A stretch of 64,000 nucleotides of DNA from positions 162,535 through 226,534 of the forward strand of contig CABYPD010000001.1 in NCBI GenBank assembly GCA_902520835.1. Reading direction: 5' to 3'. This document shows positions 9,725 to 18,412 of the stretch, piece by piece (positions within the stretch are counted from its first letter, which is position 1; each line of letters opens with the position of its first letter). The translations under genes and the position numbers were made by a program. The notes under the pieces are model-generated. The model was not told the DNA's origin, ran no database searches, and saw nothing but the letters and a program-made list of their open reading frames with translations. The stretch is from an uncultured Bacteroidota bacterium (GTDB taxonomy: Bacteria; Bacteroidota; Bacteroidia; Flavobacteriales; Flavobacteriaceae).

Positions 9725-10376
9725 TAATATTAAAATCATAGCACCTTCAATGCTGGCCTGTAATTTTGGAAAGTTAGAAGATGAAATTGATTTGGTTAAT
9801 AAAAGTGAAGCAAATTGGTTTCACATCGATGTTATGGATGGTGTTTTTGTTCCTAATATTTCTTTTGGCACTCCCATAATGGAAGTTTTTAAAAAACATG
9901 CAAAAAAAACTTTGGATGTACACCTTATGATTGTCAACCCCGAAAGATATATACAAAAGTTTGCTGAGCTAGGTAGTGAAATTCTTACAGTTCACCTTGA
10001 AGCCTCCACCCATTTACATAGAACAGTCGAAAACATTAAAAATAATGGGATGAAAAGTGGTGTTGCAATTAATCCTCACTCTCCAGTTTCTTCATTGAAC
10101 ACAATAATAGGAGACATTGATTTAGTATGCCTGATGAGTGTTAATCCAGGATTTGGAGGACAATCATTTATAGAAAATACTTATAAAAAAGTTGAAGAAT
10201 TAAAGAATCTTATTGAAAAAACTAACTCAAGAGCTTTAATTGAAGTTGATGGTGGAGTTAACAAGGATAATGCTAAACAACTTTTTGATTCTGGTGCTAA
10301 CGTTCTAGTTGCAGGTAGTTCTGTTTTTAACTCTAAAGATCCCATATCAACCATTTCTTATTTAAATTCCTTATAA
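9717..10376 (+). CDS. rpe: Ribulose-phosphate 3-epimerase
   Basis: A 219-residue TIM-barrel enzyme that interconverts D-ribulose 5-phosphate and D-xylulose 5-phosphate in the pentose phosphate pathway. Motifs: [13 protein letters not shown] at the N-terminus, [18 protein letters not shown] (metal-binding His and catalytic Asp), VHLMI (His ligand), [16 protein letters not shown] (phosphate loop) and IEVDGGVN with the second catalytic Asp, then VAGSSVF. The start is UUG at 9717 inside the end of rpoD; the family begins only a few residues before IAPS, and no ATG is available, so this start is well supported. Confidence 0.94.
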   Translation: MDSNIKIIAPSMLACNFGKLEDEIDLVNKSEANWFHIDVMDGVFVPNISFGTPIMEVFKKHAKKTLDVHLMIVNPERYIQKFAELGSEILTVHLEASTHLHRTVENIKNNGMKSGVAINPHSPVSSLNTIIGDIDLVCLMSVNPGFGGQSFIENTYKKVEELKNLIEKTNSRALIEVDGGVNKDNAKQLFDSGANVLVAGSSVFNSKDPISTISYLNSL

Positions 10377-10406
10377 TTAAATTTTTTTTAATACTTTCCG
10401 TCGATA

Positions 10407-11456
10407 ATGGATAAAATTGAAGTTATCGGAGTAATGAGTGGCACTTCCTTAGATGGGCTAGATTTATGTCATGTAATTTTCGATTTAAAAAATCTTTCAG
10501 ATTTTAAAATAGCTAATTCCATATCCATTAGTTACAACAATAATATTTTAGAAAAGCTTCACAATATTGTTGAAAGAAAGTCTGAAGAAATAAATAGGAT
10601 TGATTTAGAATATGGAACTTTTATTGGCGAATCTATAAATAAATTTATTTCTGATTTTAATCTTAAAAATATTAATTTGATTTCATCACACGGTCATACT
10701 GTTTTTCATCAACCTGAAATGGGAATTACACTACAAATTGGAAATGGTGAAATCATTAATAAAATGACAGGAATTAAGACAGTTAATAATTTTAGGGCTC
10801 AAGATTTAAGTTTAAGTGGGCAAGGTGCTCCTTTAGTTCCTATTGGAGATAAAATTTTATTTTCCAAATTTAAGTATTGTCTTAATCTAGGTGGTTTTAT
10901 AAACCTGTCAATTAAATCTGATAGTCAAATTATAGCATATGATATTTGTCCATTAAACACTGTTTTAAATTTTTATTCAAAAAAAATGGGATATGAATAT
11001 GATGAGAATGGTATCTTGTCATCAAGAGGAAAAATTAATATAGATTTATTTCACGAATTAAATTCTATATCATTTTATTCTAAAAAAAATCCTAAGTCTT
11101 TAGGAATTGAATTCGTAATTGATAAAATTTTTCCAATGATTGATAGTTATAAAATTACTGAGGAAGAAACCTTGGCGACTTTTGTAAAACATGCAGCATT
11201 TCAAATAAGTAAAAACATCAATGATTCAGAAAAGGTTCTACTTAGCGGAGGGGGAACTTACAATAATAATTTAGTTGATATTCTTCGAAATGAATATAAT
11301 ATTAACATCTTTATACCCAACAAACAGATAATTGATTTTAAGGAAGCATTAATTTTTGCTCTTTTAGGTGTTCTTAGAGTCCAAAACAAAACAAACTGTT
11401 TAAAATCAGTAACAGGAGCCGAAAAAGATCATTCTTCAGGTGATATTTATTTTTAA
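10407..11456 (+). CDS. anmK: Anhydro-N-acetylmuramic acid kinase
   Basis: A 349-residue sugar kinase of the AnmK family. It hydrolyses and phosphorylates 1,6-anhydro-MurNAc to MurNAc 6-phosphate, recycling peptidoglycan fragments. The family signature is at the N-terminus, IGVMSGTSLDGLDLCHV, with SSHGHTVFHQP and QIGNGEIIN in the middle, the ATP-binding segment LSGQGAPLVPIGDK, then LNLGGFINLS and a C-terminal LLSGGGTYNN...EALIFALLGV. Length is slightly below the usual 360-370. It follows rpe after 30 bp, on the same strand. Confidence 0.93.
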   Translation: MDKIEVIGVMSGTSLDGLDLCHVIFDLKNLSDFKIANSISISYNNNILEKLHNIVERKSEEINRIDLEYGTFIGESINKFISDFNLKNINLISSHGHTVFHQPEMGITLQIGNGEIINKMTGIKTVNNFRAQDLSLSGQGAPLVPIGDKILFSKFKYCLNLGGFINLSIKSDSQIIAYDICPLNTVLNFYSKKMGYEYDENGILSSRGKINIDLFHELNSISFYSKKNPKSLGIEFVIDKIFPMIDSYKITEEETLATFVKHAAFQISKNINDSEKVLLSGGGTYNNNLVDILRNEYNINIFIPNKQIIDFKEALIFALLGVLRVQNKTNCLKSVTGAEKDHSSGDIYF

Positions 11457-11487
11457 TATTTAAACTTTACTATATTCAAAATTTAGG

Positions 11488-11510
11488 ATAGTAATTTGAA
11501 TGATTACTAT
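11488..11510. repeat. Inverted repeat between anmK and the PHP gene
   Basis: ATAGTAAT (11488-11495) and ATTACTAT (11503-11510) form an 8-bp perfect inverted repeat with a 7-nt loop, 32 bp after the anmK stop. No U tract follows, so it does not qualify as a standard intrinsic terminator; an operator or weak RNA hairpin is possible. The rest of this 117-bp gap is AT-rich and featureless to me. Confidence 0.35.
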
Positions 11511-11573
11511 AGAATTATAATTTAATTTAAATATTGAGTATATTACTTAGTAAACATTAATTTATTAATTAAA

Positions 11574-12707
11574 ATGATTAATAGAACTAAATTTTTTTTA
11601 TTACTCCTGGTATTTAGCTTCACCAGTCATTCTCAGGGAATAAAAACTTTTTTTGAAAGCCCAAATGATTATTATTATATATCATCGGACTTACATATAC
11701 ATACTGTTTTTTCTGATGGTGTTGTATGGCCAACGCTTAGAGTTGATGAAGCTTTGAGGGATAGTATTGATTTAATTTCATTAACTGAACACATTGAATA
11801 TCAATCACATATATCAGACATTCCACATGAAAACAGAAATAGATCATTTCAAATAGCTGGTGGCTATGTTAAAAATCAACCACTAGCTGTAGTTCATGGA
11901 ACAGAAATTACTAAACCTATGCCTCCAGGTCATTTCAATGCTATTTTTATTAATGACGCAAATAGATTTTTTGATATTGATAAAAAACCACTAGAATTTT
12001 CAAAAGCAATTAAAGAAGCTAATAAACAAGGGGCATTTGTTTTCTGGAATCATCCTCATTGGGAAGCGAATAGAAGTGATGGGATAGCAAAATTAGATCC
12101 AATACATAAAGAGATTATAAAAAAAGGGTTGCTTCATGGAATAGAGGTTGTTAATTTCGATACTTTTTCTGAGGAGGCTCTACAAATTGCTCTTGAAAAT
12201 GAATTAACAATAATGGGTACCAGTGATGTACACATTTTAATTGAATGGGACTTTATTAACAAAAAAGAAAGTTATCATCGACCATTGACATTCATCATGT
12301 CAAAAAATAAATCAATAGACTCTCTAAAAAAAGCTCTCTTTGATGGTAATACATTTGTTTGGTATAGAGACCTTATAATTGGAAAATCGGAAAATCTAAA
12401 CCAAGTCATTGAAAATAATTTTGAGATAATTTCTAAAGGATACAATTTCAGAGATAGAAAAGTTGAAATTTTGGAGGTTGAATTAAAAAATAAGTCTGTA
12501 GCACCTATTAACCTAAATTATACTGGAGAATACACATTCCACAACGATTATAAATACATTGAACTATCTCCAAAGTCATCTAAAACTATTTATATAAAAA
12601 CTAAAGAAGTTAAAAAGACAATTAATTTAAAATTTGAAATTTTAAATTATGTAGTAGGTCCTAAAACAAACCTAATCTTTTCTAAAAATATAAATACTTT
12701 AAATTAA
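11574..12707 (+). CDS. Secreted PHP-domain metal-dependent phosphodiesterase
   Basis: A 377-residue exported protein: a signal peptide (hydrophobic residues about 7-17, cleaved near FTSHSQG) followed by a PHP metallohydrolase domain. Metal ligands are visible in SDLHIHTVFSDGVVWP (two His and an Asp), LTEHIEYQ (Glu/His), VHGTEITK, FWNHPHWE and MGTSDVHI. The last 120 residues look like an all-beta C-terminal domain. It resembles the PHP proteins annotated in Flavobacteriia as Sb-PDE-type phosphodiesterases; the true substrate is unknown, and periplasmic scavenging of phosphate from phosphodiesters is a reasonable inference. The stop is 1 bp from the start of the MATE gene, so the two are probably co-transcribed. 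Confidence 0.8.
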   Translation: MINRTKFFLLLLVFSFTSHSQGIKTFFESPNDYYYISSDLHIHTVFSDGVVWPTLRVDEALRDSIDLISLTEHIEYQSHISDIPHENRNRSFQIAGGYVKNQPLAVVHGTEITKPMPPGHFNAIFINDANRFFDIDKKPLEFSKAIKEANKQGAFVFWNHPHWEANRSDGIAKLDPIHKEIIKKGLLHGIEVVNFDTFSEEALQIALENELTIMGTSDVHILIEWDFINKKESYHRPLTFIMSKNKSIDSLKKALFDGNTFVWYRDLIIGKSENLNQVIENNFEIISKGYNFRDRKVEILEVELKNKSVAPINLNYTGEYTFHNDYKYIELSPKSSKTIYIKTKEVKKTINLKFEILNYVVGPKTNLIFSKNINTLN

Positions 12708-12708
12708 T

Positions 12709-14073
12709 TTGATTTTTAATTCATATTTAAAAGAATTTTCATATAATTTAAAACTTTCATATCCCGTAATGGTTGGGCTAATTGGACATACATTGGTCCA
12801 GTTTGTAGACAACGCAATGGTTGGTAGATTAGGAACAGCTGAACTCGCAGCAATTTCTTTAGGAAATAGTTTCATTTTTTTAGCAATGTCATTTGGTATT
12901 GGTTTTTCAACAGCAATTACACCGCTGATTTCTGAAAGCGATGCTAAGAAGGATTATCAAAAAACAAAAGATGTTTTATTGAATGGTATATTAATTTGTA
13001 CAATTTTAGGAATAATTTTGTCGCTTGCTGTTCTTATTTTTAAACCTATAATATTTCACATGGGTCAACCTGAAGATGTTGTGAATCTTGCTTTTCCATA
13101 TATCACATGGGTTGCAATTTCATTGGTTCCTCTTGTGATTTTTCAGTCATTTAAGCAATTCTCAGACGGATTATCTCTCACTAAAATTTCTATGATTTCA
13201 ACAATAATTGCAAATATTATAAATGTTATTATTAATTATATTTTAATTTATGGAAAACTTGGATTTCCAAAACTGGAATTGGTTGGTGCAGGGATTGGAA
13301 CTTTAGTATCTAGAATAAGTATGGTTATTATTATAATAATAATTATAAAAAATAATAAAAAAACAAAGAATTTTTTCAGGTCTATTTACAGCTTAAATTT
13401 TTCAAAATCAATATCAAAAAATATTTTAAATTTAGGATATCCATCAGCACTTCAAATGATGTTTGAAGTTGGCTTTTTTATTGCTGGTGTATGGATATGT
13501 GGATTGATTGGCACTAATTACCAAGCAGCGAATCAAATAGCTCTTAATTTATCAACAATGACATTTATGGTTGCTTTAGGACTTAGTGTTGCTGCGACAA
13601 TAAGAGTTGGAAATCAAAAGGGTTATGAAGACTATTTAAATCTTAAAAGAGTAGCAATTTCATTCTTCTTATTAGTAGTGATAATTGAAATAGCATTTGC
13701 TATTATTTTCATTTTAGGATCTGAATTTTTCCCATGGTTATATTTGAGTAATGATGAATCAACGGGAGTTATAGAAACAGTTAAAATTGCTTCAAAACTA
13801 TTAATTGTTGTTGCAGTATTTCAAGTTTTTGATGGAATACAAGTTATTGCTCAAGGTTGTTTGAGAGGTATTCAAGATGTAAAAATCCCTTCATTAATAT
13901 GTTTTTTTTCTTACATAATTTTTGGATTGCCAGTTATGGTATATTTAGGTTTGTATACTGAACTTAAAGCGATAGGTGTATGGATTGGCTTTTTGTTTGG
14001 CCTAACAGCATCATCATTTTTTTTGAGTTTTAGATTTTTTATGAAAAGTGACCAATTAATCAAACTAAAATAG
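12709..14073 (+). CDS. MATE family multidrug/cation antiporter
   Basis: A 454-residue inner-membrane protein with about 12 predicted transmembrane segments and two halves of similar layout, each opening with the family pattern (SYPVMVGLIGHTLVQFVDNAMVGRLGTAELAAISLGN; second half GYPSALQMMFEVGFFIAGVWICGLIGTNYQAANQIALN). MATE proteins export cationic drugs or toxins in exchange for Na+ or H+. The UUG start at 12709 is chosen because the conserved EFSYNLKLSYP segment begins a few residues later; the next ATG would delete half of helix 1. A low-complexity run of isoleucine codons (about 13324-13350) forms part of helix 6. The stop codon directly abuts the 3' end of the opposite-strand tRNA-Arg. 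Confidence 0.9.
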   Translation: MIFNSYLKEFSYNLKLSYPVMVGLIGHTLVQFVDNAMVGRLGTAELAAISLGNSFIFLAMSFGIGFSTAITPLISESDAKKDYQKTKDVLLNGILICTILGIILSLAVLIFKPIIFHMGQPEDVVNLAFPYITWVAISLVPLVIFQSFKQFSDGLSLTKISMISTIIANIINVIINYILIYGKLGFPKLELVGAGIGTLVSRISMVIIIIIIIKNNKKTKNFFRSIYSLNFSKSISKNILNLGYPSALQMMFEVGFFIAGVWICGLIGTNYQAANQIALNLSTMTFMVALGLSVAATIRVGNQKGYEDYLNLKRVAISFFLLVVIIEIAFAIIFILGSEFFPWLYLSNDESTGVIETVKIASKLLIVVAVFQVFDGIQVIAQGCLRGIQDVKIPSLICFFSYIIFGLPVMVYLGLYTELKAIGVWIGFLFGLTASSFFLSFRFFMKSDQLIKLK

Positions 14074-14147
14074 TGACCAAGGAAGGATTCGAACCCTCAA
14101 CCGTCAGAGCCGAAATCTGATGTTCTATCCAGTTGAACTACTTGGCC
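14074..14147 (-). tRNA. tRNA-Arg (anticodon TCG)
   Basis: A 74-nt cloverleaf on the minus strand. The acceptor stem GGCCAAG pairs with CTTGGTC (one G-U), the D stem is GTTC/GAAC, the anticodon stem TCAGA/TCTGA holds the loop TTTCGGC with anticodon TCG (reads CGA; with modification to inosine not expected for T34), and the T arm contains GGTTCGAATCC. The discriminator is A and no CCA is encoded. It starts 3 nt after the yqeY stop on the same strand, so it is probably processed from the end of the dcw transcript, and its 3' end abuts the MATE stop codon on the other strand. Confidence 0.93.
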
Positions 14148-14150
14148 AAT

Positions 14151-14600
14151 TCATGACAATTTTTTTCTTACAATTTCTGAAATTGTTTTTCCATCAGATT
14201 TTCCTGAAAGTTCTTTAGAGGCTAATCCCATAACTTTACCCATTTCCTTCATAGTTGTAGCACCTAATTTAGTAATGATTTGACTAATTACTTCACTTAC
14301 CTCATCACGACTCATTTGTTTTGGCAAAAAAGATTCAATTACAGAGGCTTGATTTAGTTCAACTTCACTTAATTCTGGCCTATTTTGATTTTTATAAATA
14401 TCAGCGCTTTCCTTTCTCTGCTTAACCAATTTTTGTAAAATTTTAATCTCATCATCAGATGTCATATCATTTGAGGATCCCGACTGAGTTTTAAACAATA
14501 AAATAGCTGATTTAACTGCTCTCAAAGATTCTAATGTAACAGAATCTTTTGATTTCATTGCTGATTTTATATTTTTATCTATAATTTCTAATAAGCTCAT
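14151..14600 (-). CDS. yqeY: GatB/YqeY domain protein
   Basis: A 149-residue single-domain YqeY protein, the stand-alone form of the C-terminal domain of the GatB amidotransferase subunit. Features are an N-terminal helix (LEIIDKNIKSAMKSKDSVTLESLRAVKSAI), KQRKESADIYKNQNRPELSEVELNQASVIESFLPKQMS in the middle and a C-terminal MGKVMGLASKELSGKSDGKTISEIVRKKL, a typical tail-domain pattern. The biochemical role of free YqeY is not established; tRNA-related activity has been suggested from the shared domain. It follows ftsZ by 3 bp and precedes the tRNA-Arg by 3 nt. Confidence 0.9.
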   Translation of the reverse strand: MSLLEIIDKNIKSAMKSKDSVTLESLRAVKSAILLFKTQSGSSNDMTSDDEIKILQKLVKQRKESADIYKNQNRPELSEVELNQASVIESFLPKQMSRDEVSEVISQIITKLGATTMKEMGKVMGLASKELSGKSDGKTISEIVRKKLS

Positions 14601-14603
14601 AAA

Positions 14604-16382
14604 TTAGTCAACATTATCATGTAAAAAAGAGTTATCTGATTTTAATTCTATATTTCCATTATCATCTTCTTCAACTTTTGTTAAGGAAATTTCGGTACTT
14701 AAATCATTTTCTAAATCAATACCAGCTCTTTTATATGCAGGTTCTTTTTCCATATCCTCAACTCTTCGTGCCTTTGCAAATTTATAATTAAATTCTTTTA
14801 GTTTTATTTTTCTTTCTTCGGTTCGTTTAGCTAGTGCTTTTGCTATCGGATTATCAAATGGATTAAAATCTTCAACAGATTTTTTATTTTCTGGGTTTGT
14901 ATTTATTTCATCTGTGGCTTTTACTGTATCAGAATCACCAACCATGGTATATGGAATAATCTGAAGGGGGTCAATTACTTCAAAATCATTAATATCCTCT
15001 TCTAAAACATGTATGACTTCGCGAGAGTTGGTTATATTAGGATCTTGAATATAATTTTTACTTTCAGATTTTACTATTTCAGCATCATTAACATAAATAT
15101 CTCTAAAATCTAATTTAATTCTATCATCAATAATTTCTGAATTATTAAACGTAACAGTTTCGAATTCAACATTAATGTCTTTGAGATCTTCAATTTCAAT
15201 AATTTCTTTTTCTTCATTAATATATTCTAAACTGTCATAATCAAAATTAATATTTTTAAAATCAATAGAATCAGATGCATAATCATATTGAAGAGGAGGA
15301 TCTAATTTTTTATCTTCAAATTTTTCAACAACTTCAGATTCTTCATCTAAATAATGAATTTTCTTTTTAGGGTCAACATGTATAATTTCATCTTGTAAAC
15401 TAATATCAAAACCAGTTGCAATAACAGTTACCGATATTTCATCAACAAGGTTTGAATCCTCTCCAATTCCCATAATAATATTAACGTTATTGCCAGCTCT
15501 TTCCTGAATATAATCATTGATAATACCTATTTCATCAATAGTTACTTCACTAGAACCAGAAAGAATTAATAGTAGTACATTCTGTGCTCCCTGAATTCTA
15601 TTATCATTAAGTAATGGGGAGTCTAGAGCATTAGTTACAGCTTTTATAGCTCTTTTATCACCAGACGAACCAGCAGAGCCCATTATAGCACTCCCACTTT
15701 TAGATAAAACAGCTTTAGCATCTTTCAAATCAATATTTTGAGTATAGTGATGAGTAATAACTTCAGCAATTCCTTTAGCTGCAGTCGCAAGCACTTCATC
15801 AGCCTTAGAAAAACCTTCTTTAACACCTAAATTTCCATATATATCTCTTAATTTGTTGTTATTAACAACTATTATTGAATCGCAATTATTTTTAAGTTTC
15901 TCTAAGCCTTTATTTGCTTGATTTTGTCTTATTTTTCCTTCAAAAACAAAAGGCATTGTTACAATTCCTACAGTCAAAATATCCATCTCCATTGCTAATT
16001 TTGAAATTATTGGAGCAGCACCAGTACCTGTACCACCACCCATTCCTGCTGTAATAAATACCATTTTTGTATTTTTTTCTAACATATCTCTGAGCTCAGT
16101 TAGATTTTCTATAGCAGCCTGTTCACCAATTGAAGGATTAGCCCCAGCACCCATTCCCTCAGTTAAATTTACTCCCAACTGTATTTTGTTTGGAACAGGA
16201 CTGTTTTTTAGAGCTTGCGAGTCTGTATTACAAACTACATAATCTACGCCTTTGATGCCCTTCAAAAACATATGGTTAATTGCATTACTTCCGCCACCAC
16301 CGACTCCAATTACTTTTATAACATTGCTTTGATTTTTTGGGAGATCGAATGATAAATTATTAAAATCTAGATTTGTACTCAT
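14604..16382 (-). CDS. ftsZ: Cell division protein FtsZ with long acidic C-terminal extension
   Basis: A 592-residue FtsZ, the tubulin-like GTPase that forms the division ring. The GTPase domain (about 1-330) has GVGGGGSNAINHM, the tubulin signature GMGGGTGTGAAP, NNNKL and FSKADEVL. After about residue 330 comes an acidic, probably disordered linker of about 200 residues rich in E, D, I and N, as is common in Bacteroidota but far longer than the roughly 50-residue linker of E. coli. Near the end, EPAYKRAGIDLE looks like the conserved C-terminal peptide that binds FtsA, yet it is followed by about 30 more residues. It lies 10 bp after ftsA. Confidence 0.95.
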   Translation of the reverse strand: MSTNLDFNNLSFDLPKNQSNVIKVIGVGGGGSNAINHMFLKGIKGVDYVVCNTDSQALKNSPVPNKIQLGVNLTEGMGAGANPSIGEQAAIENLTELRDMLEKNTKMVFITAGMGGGTGTGAAPIISKLAMEMDILTVGIVTMPFVFEGKIRQNQANKGLEKLKNNCDSIIVVNNNKLRDIYGNLGVKEGFSKADEVLATAAKGIAEVITHHYTQNIDLKDAKAVLSKSGSAIMGSAGSSGDKRAIKAVTNALDSPLLNDNRIQGAQNVLLLILSGSSEVTIDEIGIINDYIQERAGNNVNIIMGIGEDSNLVDEISVTVIATGFDISLQDEIIHVDPKKKIHYLDEESEVVEKFEDKKLDPPLQYDYASDSIDFKNINFDYDSLEYINEEKEIIEIEDLKDINVEFETVTFNNSEIIDDRIKLDFRDIYVNDAEIVKSESKNYIQDPNITNSREVIHVLEEDINDFEVIDPLQIIPYTMVGDSDTVKATDEINTNPENKKSVEDFNPFDNPIAKALAKRTEERKIKLKEFNYKFAKARRVEDMEKEPAYKRAGIDLENDLSTEISLTKVEEDDNGNIELKSDNSFLHDNVD

Positions 16383-16392
16383 GGTTATTGTT

Positions 16393-17697
16393 TTATTCTG
16401 CGTTTTCTAAAAAATTTTTTATTTTATCTGTAAACTTCTCAAAAACTGATCTTGAGAAATCTGAATTATTTTTTTCAATATTGGATTTATCAGAAAGATC
16501 ATCATCTGAAAAATCTTTTTTGTTATTATTTATTTTCTTTCTGTTCATTGAATTCATGACTAAACCAACAGCTGTCGCAAATGTTGGATCTGATATTTCA
16601 ATTGAATTATTTCCTGCTAAGTGCTCATTTGGTTGTCCAAGTCTTGTATCCATTCCTGTTACTAATTCAACACATTGTTTTAAATGTTTTAATTGGCTTC
16701 CTCCGCCAGTAAGGACAATACCAGCAATTAATTTTTTCTTCTGTTCGTCATGGCCATAGTTTTTAATTTCAATAAAAACCTGTTCAATAATCTCAATAAT
16801 TCTAGCATTAATTATTTTTGATAAATTTTTTAAGGTTATTTCTTTTGGGTCTCTTCCCCTCAGTCCTGGTATTGAAACGATTTCATTATCTTTATTTTCA
16901 CCTGGCCATGCAGAGCCAAACTTAATCTTTAATAATTCTGCTTGTTTTTCAATTATTGAGCAGCCTTCTTTAATATCTTCAGTAATAATATTTCCTCCAA
17001 AGGGAATTACAGCAGTATGTCTGATAATACCATCTTTAAAAATTGCCAAATCAGTAGTTCCACCACCAATGTCAATTAAAGCAACTCCAGCTTCTTTTTC
17101 TTCTTGACTTAAAACTGCATCAGCAGATGCTAATGGTTCTAAAGTTATTCCATCAAAGTCAATTCCTGCACTTTTCACACACCTTGCAATATTTTTAATC
17201 GAACTTACCTGCCCTACAACTACATGAAAATTAGCTTCCACTCTCGATCCAAACATTCCGATTGGTTCTTTTATTTCACCTTGAGCATCAACTTTATAAT
17301 CCTGTGGTAAAACATGTATTATTTCCTCACCGGGAAGCATAACTAATTTATATACTTGATTAATTAATTTGTCAATGTCTTCTTTATCAATAACTTGATC
17401 AGAATTTTCTCTAGTAACATAATCGCTGTGCTGTAAACTTCTAATATGTTGTCCAGCAATTCCTACAACTACTTTATCAATTTTAAAGTCTGAGTTTTCT
17501 TCAGCTTCCTCAACTGCAAGTTGGATTGACTGTATAGTTTGAGTAATATTATTTACAACACCTCGATGGACACCTAGACTTTTTGACTTTCCTATTCCTA
17601 CAATTTTTAATTTACCATACTCATTAACAATTCCGATCATGGCTACAATTTTTGTAGTACCAATGTCTAATCCTATATACAATTCATTATTTTCCAT
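16393..17697 (-). CDS. ftsA: Cell division protein FtsA
   Basis: A 434-residue actin-like ATPase that anchors FtsZ to the membrane. Visible motifs: phosphate 1 (IGLDIGTTKIVAMIG), SHS2/1C domain (about 85-165, VLPQDYKVDAQGEIKEPIGMFG), phosphate 2 (ALIDIGGGTTDLAIF), GCSIIEKQAELLKIKFG, and adenosine motif (GIVLTGGGSQLKHL). The tail ends in an amphipathic stretch, FEKFTDKIKNFLENAE, matching the membrane-targeting helix. The gene ends 10 bp before ftsZ and begins 1 bp after ftsQ. Confidence 0.95.
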   Translation of the reverse strand: MENNELYIGLDIGTTKIVAMIGIVNEYGKLKIVGIGKSKSLGVHRGVVNNITQTIQSIQLAVEEAEENSDFKIDKVVVGIAGQHIRSLQHSDYVTRENSDQVIDKEDIDKLINQVYKLVMLPGEEIIHVLPQDYKVDAQGEIKEPIGMFGSRVEANFHVVVGQVSSIKNIARCVKSAGIDFDGITLEPLASADAVLSQEEKEAGVALIDIGGGTTDLAIFKDGIIRHTAVIPFGGNIITEDIKEGCSIIEKQAELLKIKFGSAWPGENKDNEIVSIPGLRGRDPKEITLKNLSKIINARIIEIIEQVFIEIKNYGHDEQKKKLIAGIVLTGGGSQLKHLKQCVELVTGMDTRLGQPNEHLAGNNSIEISDPTFATAVGLVMNSMNRKKINNNKKDFSDDDLSDKSNIEKNNSDFSRSVFEKFTDKIKNFLENAE

Positions 17698-17698
17698 A

Positions 17699-18412
17699 TT
17701 ATTTTTTTTGTGCTATTACTTGATTATTGATGTTCAAATCGAGTTTATTATAATTTTTAAATAAATCTGTATTGACTTTTGCTGCATAAAAACCTTTATA
17801 TTTTTTTAGTTTGTTTTCAAAATGATTAAGATTTCCAAGTTTTACTTGATATTTATAATCATTGACAGAGAAGTAAAAACTAGCGCTATCTGCATAAAGA
17901 TATTTTATATGTTCAATAAAGAAATTATCATTATTAATGTACTTAGCTAAAGAAGCTAAATCACAAAAAACTATTGAATCAATTTTTCCAAAAAAACTTT
18001 TAATATTAAGTTTTTTGTTCTCTATTTTTGGAATTCTTTCTCCCTTTTCAGATAAATAAAAATCATAATCTTTTAGGTCGATTATAGGTTTCTTTTCTAC
18101 AATTTCCAGCGAAAAATTTGATTGAATATCAATTGATGATGACACTTTATCTATGTAAGGTATTTCTAATACTTTTGACTCAATTTTTTCTAAATTAATA
18201 GACTTTACTAATATTGAATCAGATATTAGTTTTGATGTTTTAAGAATATTAAATATGGAATCGTTTGATATAAAATTATATGAATTAACATATATATTTG
18301 AGGAAGTAATTGAGGAAATATTAAATCCATTAACATAGTTTAAATAAACTATAGCTAAAATCTTTAATGAAATAAAAATTGTAAATATTATATGTATAAA
18401 CTTAATTTTCAA
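17699..18412 (-). CDS. ftsQ: Cell division protein FtsQ
   Basis: A 237-residue bitopic membrane protein: one N-terminal transmembrane segment (about 7-25) followed by a periplasmic domain with a weak POTRA (about 50-120, including LEKIESKVLEIPYIDKVSSSIDIQSNFSLEIVEKKPI) and a beta domain. FtsQ links early and late divisome proteins. Sequence conservation in this family is low, so identity rests on topology, the POTRA motif and position between murC and ftsA. The start overlaps the murC end by 11 bp. Confidence 0.85.
   Translation of the reverse strand: MKIKFIHIIFTIFISLKILAIVYLNYVNGFNISSITSSNIYVNSYNFISNDSIFNILKTSKLISDSILVKSINLEKIESKVLEIPYIDKVSSSIDIQSNFSLEIVEKKPIIDLKDYDFYLSEKGERIPKIENKKLNIKSFFGKIDSIVFCDLASLAKYINNDNFFIEHIKYLYADSASFYFSVNDYKYQVKLGNLNHFENKLKKYKGFYAAKVNTDLFKNYNKLDLNINNQVIAQKK

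Noticed and set aside
13319..13360. Ile-codon run in the MATE gene as a frameshift-prone microsatellite or phase-variable site
   Set aside because: The codons are mixed ATT/ATA, the run lies in a membrane helix, and the frame continues normally; no evidence for phase variation.
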